Shown here: piece after piece, positions 15,422 to 26,700 of the stretch
Numbering within the stretch: position 1 is the stretch's first letter
How the letters are laid out: each line of letters opens with the position of its first letter
NCBI RefSeq assembly: GCF_033568475.1
Contig: NW_027331831.1
Coordinates: forward strand, 6,696,001-6,760,000
Reading direction: 5' to 3'
Origin: Henckelia pumila
Lineage: Eukaryota; Streptophyta; Magnoliopsida; Lamiales; Gesneriaceae
DNA length: 64,000 nucleotides
The notes under the pieces: model-generated
The model's database searches: none
Seen by the model: only the letters and a program-made list of their open reading frames with translations
What the model was told of the DNA's origin: nothing
Translations under genes and position numbers: made by a program

Positions 15422-15662
15422 CATTTGAAGTTAACATTGTTATTATCTGTTGCATGTAATTACAAATGTGGAAAACATTTTTCGAGTAATGAAAATAATA
15501 ATGAAAACATCACTTCGGAATCGGTTGAGAGATGATATATATATATATAACTTTTGAAGTAAACATTGTCATTATCATTTGTAATTACAAATGTGAAAAA
15601 CATTTTTTGAGTAATGAAAATAACAATAAAAACATCAATTCGTAATCGGTTAGGAGATTATA
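15418..15662. repeat. 129-bp tandem duplication flanked by AT runs
   Basis: Units start near 15418 and 15548 and share TTTGAAGT(T/A)AACATTGT, GTAATTACAAATGTG, GAGTAATGAAAATAA and AATCGGTT. (TA)n runs precede each unit. Confidence 0.8.
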
Positions 15663-16599
15663 TGTAAATAATTATTTGATACTGTATATTAAGTATGATG
15701 TGTTTGATACAATTGATAATGCCGATATAGTTCAGTATTTTCAAAACATGAAATATTAGAGAGTGTTAAATTGAAAAAAAAATCTATATATATATATAAA
15801 TAGAATAGTTTTCCAAAAAAAGTAAATAACAATTTTTCCTCCTAAAAAACAATACTAAAAATGGAAATATAATTAATGATAAAAAAATAATAAATTATTG
15901 TGAAGAATATTAATTATTGACAACTATTTGACACATATTTCAAGACAAAATAAATGGATGTCTTCTTGGATTTTGCATAGATGTTCAAACTATTTATTTT
16001 TAAAATAATAATAATAATAATAGAGTTTAAATAATATATAAATTAAATTTCATAAGTTAATATGAGTTAAAAAATTCAAGGATTGTTGTGCTAAAAAATT
16101 AAAAAAATAATAAGTTCTCGATTTTTAATTCAATATGTCGTGGAGATTTTTCACTACACTAAATGTTTGTATACGGACATTAATATTATTATTCTGTATT
16201 TTAAATCAAAACTTTGTACAAATATTTACTATACAACACATTATTATTCGATGACAGACCTAATTTTTCCATTTAGAATTTATTTTGAAAAACTCAATGT
16301 TTTGTCATGGTCATCGGTATCCATATTTGGATTGAGTCATTTGAAATCTATGAATTATTATTTTCACACTATTCATTTCAATGATTCTAACATTTTATGG
16401 ATTTGAAAGTCATTGTGATTAGTTCAAATATAGTGTAAATAAATATAAAAATGACTTGATTTCTTTTTTTACAAAATGTTATTCAAGCAATAAAAATACA
16501 TTTAAGTCTACGGATTTCATATCCATTTATATTCAAATTCGACGCTAATTTAATTTAATTTTAATTATTTATTCAAAAGTTCATACTTACTAATTTTTA
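15663..16599. other. AT-rich intergenic DNA
   Basis: No gene or clear repeat boundary. Probably interior of the Helitron-like element that ends at 16652, but this cannot be shown. Confidence 0.4.
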
Positions 16600-16621
16600 A
16601 TTTTAATTATATATAAATGAA

Positions 16622-16652
16622 GTCCCGTGCATCGCACGGGATAAAATACTAG
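16622..16652 (+). mobile_element. Helitron-like 3' terminus
   Basis: The hairpin CCCGTGC-ATC-GCACGGG (16624-16640) is followed after 8 bp by CTAG (16649-16652) and a T, the canonical Helitron end (stem-loop about 10 nt before CTRR, insertion next to T). The 5' TC end was not identified. I saw no Rep/helicase frame, so it would be non-autonomous. Confidence 0.6.
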
Positions 16653-18410
16653 TATAAAATTAATACATGAAATTTATTGTACATTTTTTTAAATCTATCA
16701 AATTCGTCTCATAGTATCGAAAGTTTTGAGTACGCCACTTAATATACTAAGTCTATCCAATCCACATGAATTGACATACCTGTATCAGTATATGATTATC
16801 TTGCCCAAATATTGCCCCAAAAGTATATCTCCCATGTGCATATAATAAAAGTGTATGGATATAGCTTTTGTCACCGTAGATTTTGGGACTTGTACTTGCT
16901 GAATTTTTCACCAGAAATTACTTGTTTCCCCATGTACACCAAACTGAATTCCTCACGTAGTGATAGCTTCAACTTTTGATTTTTTTATTTTATTTTTTAT
17001 TTTTATAAACCTCCCTTTTTACCTTTAGCTTTCTCGTTAAAAGGGGAGAAAAGTTTAGAACAGAATTGATGGCGAAATAAAAGGGGGACCAACACCCAAT
17101 ATTTACAATTTTTTTTTAAAAAAAATTATTTTGCGCAATATAGGAAAGCAATGATAAGATCATGATTTCTTGTAAAATGCACCTCTAATTAATATAATAT
17201 TATAGAGCTAGGGGGGGTTGAATAATTTAATTAACTATTATGAAACTTTATCGTGTGGTGCACAGAGTATCTGATACGTATATTGGTATCCGTGTGATGC
17301 ACAACTTACGTCGCGGCTCACAGTGTCATGCATATATTCACACGTTGCTTTTCAACATTTCCAATTAATTAATTAACTTCACAAATTTTAGTCACAATAG
17401 GAAAAAAAAAATTCACAAATCAAAGTTTACGTATTACATTGGGACAGATGAACCCTCGTATTTAATAGTGTAAATTATGCCAATCAATTGAATCGTATTA
17501 CATGACAAATTAAATTTATATTAGTCGACGTGAAGTTTTGTGATTGAGCCCGATCGAGTTTGTTTGATTTTAGTTTCTTAATATTACGAGAATAAAGTAA
17601 AACTATGGGCGAGATGTATATATATATATGCACATGGGCGGAGCTAGGAATGTGATTGAGTGTAGGCATAATAATTATAATGCAAAAAAAAAAAAATTTA
17701 ATCGAGAACCATAAATAATGTATGTATTTTAGTTCGAACACAAACTACACGGTCGGAAGCACATTTATTTTATGGAAAAACGTCAAAAAAATGACGAAAA
17801 ACATCGCGTACATAATTCGAAATCAAAAGCAAATTTGTAAAAATTTACATTTTACATTAAAAAAATAAGCAAATTATTTTTCCTCTTAATTACAAAAATT
17901 GCACATAATTTAAAAATAATTTAATAATTGACCAACATTGAAGAAAAAAAATAGACTTGAAATTTAATGAAATTGTGGGTTTTGTTAAGAATTTGAAACA
18001 TGAAATTAAACAAGTAAATATGAATTGTAATGGCTGTTAATCAAAATTTAAAACGCATAATACTTGTGACTCGTGAGAAAAATACATTTTACAAATTTTG
18101 TAGATGAGGTAAAAAATTTAATCTAAGATTTGGGTCAAAAAAATTATAAAAAAAGAGAAAATAATCAATTTTTTTGGATTTAATGTGAATAACTAAACAT
18201 GTAAAATAATAGCATTTAAAAATATAAATTTGAATTTACAATTTATACATAATATATACACTATATATTAAATAAGATCATGTTAGTGACATATCAAAAC
18301 ATCAATAAATTTCACACAAAAATTTAGTTTTTGCATAAATTGTATTAGAATTTTCTATTATATATATATATATATATATAATTTATTGGTGAACAGACAC
18401 ATATATATAT
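16653..18410. other. AT-rich intergenic DNA
   Basis: No gene seen. A short segment TGCACATGGGCGGAGC at about 17629 is inverted relative to GCTCCGCCCATGTATATGCA at about 18760-18779 and may mark the ends of an old 1.15-kb element. (TA)n at 18359-18380. Confidence 0.45.
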
Positions 18411-18726
18411 AGGGAAAATTGCAAATTTAGTCCTGTATGTTTGTCACTTTGCAATTTTGGTCCTTTATGTTTTTACATTTCAGTTTTAGTCCTGCATGTT
18501 CTGATTTTTGGTAATTTCGGTCCTTTTTATTCGAAAATGCTTACGTGGCACTGTACACTTCATCTCCACATCAGCACTGAATTGGTGCCACGTCAGCGCC
18601 ACGTCGGAAAAAGGATTAAAATTGCCAAAAAAATAAAGATAGCGGACTAAAACTGAAATGTGAAAACATAGAGGACCAAAATCGCAAATTGATAAAATAT
18701 ACAGGACTAAATTTGCAATTTTCCCT
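18411..18726. mobile_element. Foldback MITE, copy 2
   Basis: Same element as at 135-447, with its central ACGTGGCACTG...GCCACGTC part in the opposite orientation. Long terminal inverted repeats start AGGGAAAATTGCAAATTTAG and end with the complement. It lies in an (AT)n tract, so the target duplication cannot be read. Confidence 0.75.
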
Positions 18727-18779
18727 ATATATATATATATACACAACTTTTTTTGGGGGCTCCGCCCATGTATATGCAT

Positions 18780-19229
18780 ACGAATTCATATATTGATTTA
18801 GAACGATGATTTTTTAAGCTTTATATATGTTGGAATGCAATAAATGTTTTTGTAGGATAGAACAATCGAATCATGACGTTTGAGCTGTTGTGCAGTTTAA
18901 AACATTTCGAGTTACACAATTACCACCAACTATAGTTTTTGGTAAAACAACATACGCTCGATCCTAAGATTATTTGTATAAAAATAAAAATTAAATTAAA
19001 CTTAAAATATTCTAGAACATACTAATAAAGGAATAATTTTGTTGTTTTGACGGGTCGAGCTGGTTTATATATATTTTTTTACATAAAAAGTAATTTTCAT
19101 GATCGGGTCGAAAAGGATATACGTCCCACAAAATTAATATGTGAGACATTGTTTATTCTAATGGATTGGGTCGTGTTGGAGCTTCATATCGAAAAATTAA
19201 CTCGTGTGACATTTTGATAAGAGTTTTTG
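18780..19229. other. AT-rich intergenic DNA with half a MITE
   Basis: A partial copy of the TGTGAGAC family (CATAAAAAGTAATTTTCATG ... GTCCCACAAAATTAATATGTGAGAC) is at about 19081-19150. No gene. Confidence 0.45.
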
Positions 19230-19460
19230 TACGTAGTACGAGCAGGAGTGTGTTTTCGATATATCGTATTAAAAATATTGATATGAAAAAAATTCATATC
19301 GATATCGAAATTCAAAAATTTTGGTATGAAAAAAATTCATACTAATATCGTATAGATATCGAAAAAAAACGATATACCAAAAAAATGTATATATATCGAA
19401 AAAATTTCGATATGGTATCCTGAAAAGTCGATATTTTGGTTTGGTATATCAACCCTAAGA
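19230..19460. repeat. ATATCG-rich low-complexity tract
   Basis: More than ten ATATCG/CGATAT words in about 230 bp, with repeated GGTATGAAAAAAATTCATA units near 19280-19350. No coding capacity. Confidence 0.6.
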
Positions 19461-20364
19461 ACGAGTAAACTTATTGCAAAACGATATCACTGTATTATAT
19501 ATATGAATGAAACGAGTCAACTCGATCTGTACATCCAATTATAAGTAACTTTTGACGTAAAAATCAGAACTTTTCATGGATTAATGGTTCGAGTCAAAAA
19601 TCTATTTCACATTATTTTTTTTATTATTAATATTCAATAGACGAACCTCGAGATTGGTCCAGGTAGAGGTAGAGGTAGATTGGATTGTATTGTTATTGTA
19701 TGTGGCGAGAGAGAATCAATTGAAAGTTGAAAAGAGAGGGTAAATTGGTGCCCACTCTATATTCCCCTTTACAACTGTACTTTTTTGTATAATTGTGGTT
19801 CGCCAAAATCTTTTTCTTCGTCTGTCAAAATAAAAAAACATCTTTTGGTACCTAATCTACATGACTTTGATTTTATCTCTTCTTGTCGTTTCCCCCCATC
19901 TTTTTCATTTTTCCCATTTCTTGATCTCGTTATAATAATATTAATATTACGATTCATAAATTTTTTAGACCAATTATATTTTGTACTTGACTTCAAATAA
20001 ATGGAATTGGATGACCAGTAGTTGTCGAGGAAATCTACGGAATGGGTCCGTCGATCATGTATTTAACATAGAGCAAACTGAACATAAGTTGGAATTAGAA
20101 ACCTGATAAAAATTTACGTCAAGAATGTGATGTTTTTAAAACCGAACAAAAGATAACCGAGAGGATACAAATATACATCGCTATTACATAACGATTAACA
20201 GTAAGTATAGATTTCATCCAAGATTATAACTTTCAAGGTTTTATCTCTACCTAGCTAATCCATGATTGTATTCGTTATCGTGAAATTTTTATTTGGCTAA
20301 TGGCTTTTTTATGTGTGATAAATGATGATGGTGAACATCGATCCATCATTTTATTAAACACAAA
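19461..20364. other. Intergenic DNA
   Basis: Frames on both strands near 19770-20000 overlap each other and show no recognisable protein family. No gene is supported. Confidence 0.45.
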
Positions 20365-20515
20365 ACCTTGTGAGATCACGTCATATATTAATTTTATAAA
20401 ACTGATATTTTATACGATTCAACTCATGAAAAATATTACATCTTATTATAAGTTTATTTCCATTATAAATATGAGTTAATTTTACTTATTTCATAGTCCG
20501 TTAAACGGTCTCACA
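20365..20515. mobile_element. MITE of the TGTGAGAC/GTCTCACA family
   Basis: Starts TTGTGAGATCACGTCATATA and ends AAACGGTCTCACAC. The middle carries CAACTCATGAAAAATATTAC and ATATGAGTTAATTTTAC. This is the best preserved copy here, together with 59850-60030. Confidence 0.6.
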
Positions 20516-21028
20516 CTCATGGGCAAAACCTTTAGTGGCCCATACTAGCCCACTAAATTTTTAATACTACTATTGGTCCATTCAAAGATTTGTTTTAAAC
20601 ATTTAATCAAGTCCAGCCTATATGTATCTTACCAATAATAATTTAGCTCATTTTCAAGCCCACCAAACGTATTTCGCCCTTGCTTGGACGAACCAATTTT
20701 TGATTAAATGGTTTAAATTACTAGGAATATATTATTATTAGTCGGACCCAAATCGGCACTTCGGCCTTATTAAAAAAAAAGTGCTTCTTCGGTGAGTCGG
20801 TCCATTAGGTGTGTGGGTGGGCTTTTGGTTTTGGTTTTTGCATCCTTCGGCCGGATGTTGAAAATCGAGAAAACTTGTTCCATGCATACTTGAATTAAAA
20901 TTTCTAACAAATTTTCCCAACCATCCCTAGAAATAAAAAAAAAAAGGTATAAACATTAAATATAAAAAAATAAAAGCACAAAAACCATTTAAAGTTTAAA
21001 CCCAAAAATACCCATAAAAGAATATAAT

Positions 21029-21330
21029 AAATATGCGCGACACATGCTCCCAGAACATTGGTCCACCTACAAAGAATCATTTATTTATAGGAAAATACAA
21101 TAAAGTCTGGGGTTTGTCAAATATTCAACCACCAGTACTCGAACGTGTCCTATATCATTTACATGGAACACATTTCTACAAATTTTTTCAACATACTCAT
21201 AGATTAAATTATTTCCTATCAATGATTGCGGTGTATTAAGAAATGTATAGGTTTGGTTGGTTGTTGACCAACAGAAAGCATCGGAAGAGAGTTGATTCAG
21301 CACTTCCTCATTATATTGGCCACATTTTTT
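21029..21330 (-). pseudogene. Stray duplicate of the FAP2 3' end
   Basis: Two blocks match the end of the FAP2 gene at 46300-46535 in the same orientation. 21030-21128 (CATGCTCCCAGAACATTGG..., TTTGTCAAATATTCAACCACCAGT) matches the FAP2 3' flank. 21290-21330 (ATTCAGCACTTCCTCATTAT...) matches the last coding codons, which read VANIMRKC-stop on the minus strand. The 160 bp between them differs. There is no upstream FAP2 coding sequence here, so this is a non-functional partial duplicate. Confidence 0.7.
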
Positions 21331-21566
21331 TCGTGGATTTATCGACGTTAATATCGAAATATTATTTAAAAAGTTGTTCTAATAGTCATAAAAAAAATGA
21401 ATATGTCATGTCACGAAAAACATTAAAATTTAAACATATCATGTTCTTGTAATCAAACTTCACAGAAAGATTTTAAAATAGTTATGCGACCATAAACTAT
21501 GAATGAAATATAAAAATATGTGTGACCTCAACATGTCAAAGTCAAAAAACTAGCTAGCCAACATCT

Positions 21567-21917
21567 TTATATATCCATGTTAGCCGCTTTACACTTCAAA
21601 ATGAAAGCTAGAATCATCAACACAATCATAATCCCAACCGAAGAACCACCGGCACGATGAATCCAGTACGGATCAAACCTGGTGCATCCGAGCTCCCAGT
21701 AGGCCGAAACAACGATGGCCGCGATCAAAACCAGCAGCAGCAGAGGGAGATATGAAGAGAAGTTGAAGGGTTGTTCATCGAACTCGGGCTCGGTCAAATA
21801 TCTTCTATCGATGTACAAGGGAGAGACTACTGCAAGAATCGTCAAGCCTATGGCTACTAGCCTCTGATCATGTGACGAAAGCCTGCGACCCGTCCTCCGA
21901 ACCGCCGCTTGCTCCAT
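21567..21917 (-). CDS. Small three-segment membrane protein, unknown function
   Basis: Single-exon frame of 116 aa starting MEQAAVRRTGRRLSSHD. Three hydrophobic segments are visible: about residues 21-37 (LVAIGLTILAVVSPLYI), 54-72 (SYLPLLLLVLIAAIVVSAY) and 92-109 (SVGIMIVLMILAFIL), with basic N- and C-terminal tails. The RLSSHDQRL...SPLYIDRR start and the FDPYWIHRAGGSSVGI loop look like a conserved plant family of short uncharacterised transmembrane proteins that I recall only vaguely. It is transcribed away from the myosin gene, with 1.8 kb between the two starts. No function can be assigned. Confidence 0.75.
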   Translation of the reverse strand: MEQAAVRRTGRRLSSHDQRLVAIGLTILAVVSPLYIDRRYLTEPEFDEQPFNFSSYLPLLLLVLIAAIVVSAYWELGCTRFDPYWIHRAGGSSVGIMIVLMILAFILKCKAANMDI

Positions 21918-23757
21918 TCAAATGCGAACAATTTTCATCAAAACTGAATCATTTTCAAGTCTGTAAAGGTGTCATCTTTGGAAGATAAAGGAGATGAAAG
22001 CTTAAATGCACGTAGAATCTGTGGATAAGAATGAGCTAGTGACATGAATGAATAGGACTCAAGCATTCTACTAATAGTGGGAATCTGATTCTTGTAGCAT
22101 TAAGTCCATTCCCAGATAAAAGAGGTGTGTATAACATCATGAGCTACACAAGTTAATTTGAACCTTCTTTTTTTTTTTTTTTAAGTTAATTTGAACTCGA
22201 TTCGAACCGTTCATTTCGACGGGTTGGATCTTGAACTTGATAGCTATGAGAATGAGAATGACTCGAGTTGGGACCAATTTCCCAAGGATTTGGGCTATTT
22301 TGTTATAACTTATACAACATGCTTTATGTATCTCGTTCACGAGTTGTTCTATGCTACATCAGTAAAAATACTCCTCTTATGTTCACATTGATTTATTTAT
22401 TTTTTCCCCATTTTTTTTGTTGACGTTCCATTGGTTCCTTCAAATGACATTCGACATGGGCTTCGCAGAAGTATTGGGCCCCAATCACGTCTTATTCCAT
22501 GGGAAGCCATTAATCCTCGGTCCATCCTCTTATTACATTTCCCAAGAATAACAAGCCGTCGATTAATTGTTTGAAATTAAAATTTCAAAATAAATAATTA
22601 ACCATATATCCTCAATGAATTGGGAGTTAGATTTTATGGTATTATTATTTAAAATATTATAATATACTATAACATGGATTTTAAAATTTCATGTATATTG
22701 ATTTATTGGTCATGTATGTTTTTGTTTCAGCAAAAAAATAAACACACTGACCGTTGATTGATCAAAATAATCGATTTTCGAAGTTATTGTATCAAAACCA
22801 AAATTGAAAAGTTACTAGATAAAAACAAAAAAAGCAAGTTATTGGATCCAAACACATATTTTTACAATATACATTTTTTTTAAAAAAAAAAAAATCACAT
22901 ACAGCTAATTTCTTGGATTTGGAGGTGTGGAGTTGTGATTGAAGTCGAGAAAAACACCTGGGAAATCAAATGGATAAGATGAAAGATGGTGTAATGTATG
23001 GATGGATCTTTACATATTTCCAAATATAAATAGAGATTAATTTTATATTATTGTAAGAGGTAGAGAATTCAAACAAAATTTTTTGGTTTCAGTGGGATCC
23101 ATAGAACAATCTTGTTAATCTAAGTCATCACAAAATAATGAAAACAAAAGAATATCCACAGCCATACGTCCGATTGTGATGGGATAATAAAACAAATAAT
23201 ATATCTCCCCTGCACGTTGTCTTAATTTACAAGCAAAATGAAATAATAAAATAAAATACACACGGCAGAGCCGTTGACGTGTCATCTTCGATGGTTTACA
23301 GGCAACGTCAAGCGATGCCCACAAATTTTTTTGTTTTGGTTTTTGGGAAGTAATTTTCCAATTTCCGTGATTTTCAAGATTATATAAAATAATAAAAAAA
23401 TAATTTACTTGTGGGGGGGTGCAGTGAAATTTGAAATTTGAAGGAATGGAGTTGAAAGAACAGTGTTGTCATAACTCATAAGTAAAGGAGCTGCCTTTTT
23501 TCGGTATTTTGAATAATAAATATATATTTATAACTGTAAGGAATTGGCTGGGAGGTCTGTATTGCATATTTTGACTATCGGGTACCCTTCCTATTAGGGC
23601 GGGAAGCTGAAAAATTTCGCCTTTAAGTGATATATTTATTCTGATTTTATCAATGGGGACTAGGGTTTTGTGATTTTGTGTAGTATATTCAAATTTCGAA
23701 AGCTGTTCATCTTTTTGCTGTGATACTGTTGTCTGGGAATCGGAGGAGAAGTGAAAA
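21918..23757. other. Shared upstream region of the small membrane gene and myosin
   Basis: Divergent intergenic region. Contains a duplicated AAGTTAATTTGAAC on either side of a T run (about 22149-22196) and AT-rich DNA. A TATA-like stretch (AATAAATATATATTTATAACTG, about 23514-23536) precedes the myosin leader. No other gene. Confidence 0.5.
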
Positions 23758-26700
23758 ATGGCTCTCCGGAAGGGGACGTTGGTGTGGGTGGAAGATAAGA
23801 ACTCGGCTTGGGTTGCAGCTGAAGTTGTCGATTTTGTCGGTAAACAAGTTCAGCTCCTTACTGTATCCGGCAAAAAGGTGATTTCTTTTTATGTTTTTCT
23901 TCGTAGGTAGTTTTTCCAAAAAATCGAGCTTGGACACTGCGTAGTGATTGGTCTTGTATTGGAATATGTGTTGTTATGCAGGTGCTGGCGTTGCCGGAGA
24001 AATTGCATGTGCGGGACACGGAGGCAGAGCTTGGAGGAGTGGACGACATGACAAAATTGACTTATTTGAATGAGCCTGGAGTTCTTGATAATCTGCAGAG
24101 AAGATACGCCCTCAACGAAATATATGTGAGCTCTTTAATGGCTTTCACTTTCTTGTTTTGGTCACATTGTAGGCTCTCTTGTATGAATTAGAGGGGAAAA
24201 AGTTAGTTTGCAAGCTTCACGTATGCCTTATTGTTGTACCGCTTCTGAGAATCGAAAAGTTGGCGCACTTGTATGAATTGGCAACTACTGTTGATTTTAG
24301 CATAGTTTCAATTGGTTACCATTCGCTGTTAAGGCATTTGTATGTTTAAAGCGGTGGTGATGCCGATGGAACTTTCATGAGCTTTTAGATACGCTGTATA
24401 TCCATTATGAAGAGAGGTTTGGTTATTACATGAATTAATTGTTATGTGCCCAGTTCCCTTCGAAGGAAAGTTTTTTGTGCTTTTTAGATCTCACTTTTGC
24501 TCATTTTTTTCAAGTCGTGCAGTAACTAGTCTCGATTAGTTTGACAATCTTATCATCTCTTTGGCTGTAAACAAATCTTCCACCTGCAATTCTACAAAGT
24601 CAAAATTCTAAAAGCATAAAGCTAACGTCTGCTATTATTTCTACCATTTGGGCCTTAATACCTTGTAGATATTAATGCGTATCATGTTTCAATTTGAAAG
24701 CATGCTGAAAAAGCAATTATGTTAATTTATTGTCGTTTCTACTTCAAAGAGTAAAAGGATCAGTTTCACTGCATTCTAGTGTTTGGTTCAATAGCTTCTG
24801 AGCTTGGGAACTTTTCCTGGCCATTGCTACATAATAAATATGTTTTTATGCTTAGAATGATGCTGCACGGCTTGCTAGCATAGAGATATTTATTTTCATT
24901 TTTTATGTTGAAGATGTCTGAGCGGTAGCAGGATTATACTTTTTGATAGGGACACACAGCGTACAGGTTTAAGATGACATCAAGAAGGATATGATTAGTT
25001 GAATTCGATATGGGCTTGAATTTGAAGAGAACCATTTTTATATTGCACATCAAAATACTACTTTGCAAAATGTCTCTCAATTATAAAAGCAAGAAAAATC
25101 AAGAAACATTGGCAAAAAATACTCTGAATCAGTGTCGCAAGGAAAGAAAGATTTGAGGTTGAACTTGCGAAGAATCCAACATATTGTTGCCAGAATAGAT
25201 GATTGCATACTAAAACCGTTTGGTCTTATGTATGCATTCCAACTACCTAATTACTTGTACAGATAGTGGTACATGATAAGCTGTACATAAATGTTAGCAT
25301 TGTGTGAACTTTATACCTGGTTGGTGCTTCAATGATTCCATGTTAGCGGTGGTTGTTATTTGCTCCTCGTGAATCTTAGATGTGATCGCCTTCTACCTAA
25401 CCACATTCAGTTAGCATGCAATTAGGATTATTAGCATAAACGATGAAAACAAGTTAACCGTTTACTTTAATAATGCTAATTGCATGTGAATTAAACGTGA
25501 TCAGTTAACGGGCCCTCACATTAGAGGGGCTTCTTATAGAGTTGAAACTGTGGAACAAGGCTTATGATGCCTCATTTGGATGTTTCCTTTTAGCTCGATG
25601 GATTGTTCTGTGCCTGGTTTCATTTCCGTGTATGGCTATTATTTGGTTTTTTGACTTTGTATTTTTTGTAGATATTACTCTTTTGCCAGGTTCAAAGTGT
25701 TTGAATCATGCACTTGTCAGTTAAACGAATATAAAAAGAGGCTACAAGCAGTAAAGTTTTATTGTTTTGTAGTATCTAAGTCGATTTATGCATCAGATCA
25801 GGGCACCTGGTCGTTTGTTTTGAGAAAATACAATTTTTGGTTTTTTAATAAATTGTGCATTGGTTTATCATATCAAATTTCCATTTAAAATCTAAGCTTT
25901 GTAACTTTTGATTTTGGACGTGCATATATATATATGTGTGTGTGTGTGTATTTAATCTTTTTCTTCTTATAAGAGGGTTTTCACGATCCCGGTCTCTGTT
26001 TTTTGTCTGACATAGCTTTGTGTCCATGTTAGACATATACAGGAAGCATTCTGATAGCAGTTAACCCATTTACCAAGCTTCCTCATTTATATAACATGCA
26101 CATGATGGAGCAGTATAAAGGTGCTCCATTTGGTGAACTGAGCCCCCATGTATTTGCAGTGGCTGATGCATCTTACAGGTTTTCCTCGTTTGAATACTTT
26201 GTTATGGTTAAAATTCAATCATTATGCTTGTGCAATCTGGTCATTGCTGGTCTGATATTTATGGTCCAGAGCAATGATGAGTGAGGGTAAGAGCCAATCT
26301 ATACTGGTCAGTGGAGAAAGTGGGGCCGGAAAAACTGAGACAACAAAGTTGTTAATGCAATATCTTACGCATGTTGGTGGACGTGTTACTTGTGATGATA
26401 GAACTGTTGAACAACAAGTTCTCGAGGTAGGATTTTAATCTATTTTATCATCTAGTGCTTGTTGACTTAACACTTGCACTATAAAACTAATAGCTGTAGG
26501 CATCGGTCTTTTTCAATAAGTTTTTTCTCGTGTCAGTGGATATGTGATGATACAGAAAAATAACATACTATTGTGGTTAAGAAACCTAATAAAAAATTTA
26601 TTACACTATTGTTACTGTGATTCTGTGAACCAAGATGTGTTGTTGAGCTGCAATCAATGCTAACATCTACCTGTTTCTTTTTTAGTCAAACCCACTTTTG

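Noticed and set aside
19769-20000. Overlapping frames on both strands
   Set aside because: Mirror-image low-complexity frames without splice partners or motifs.
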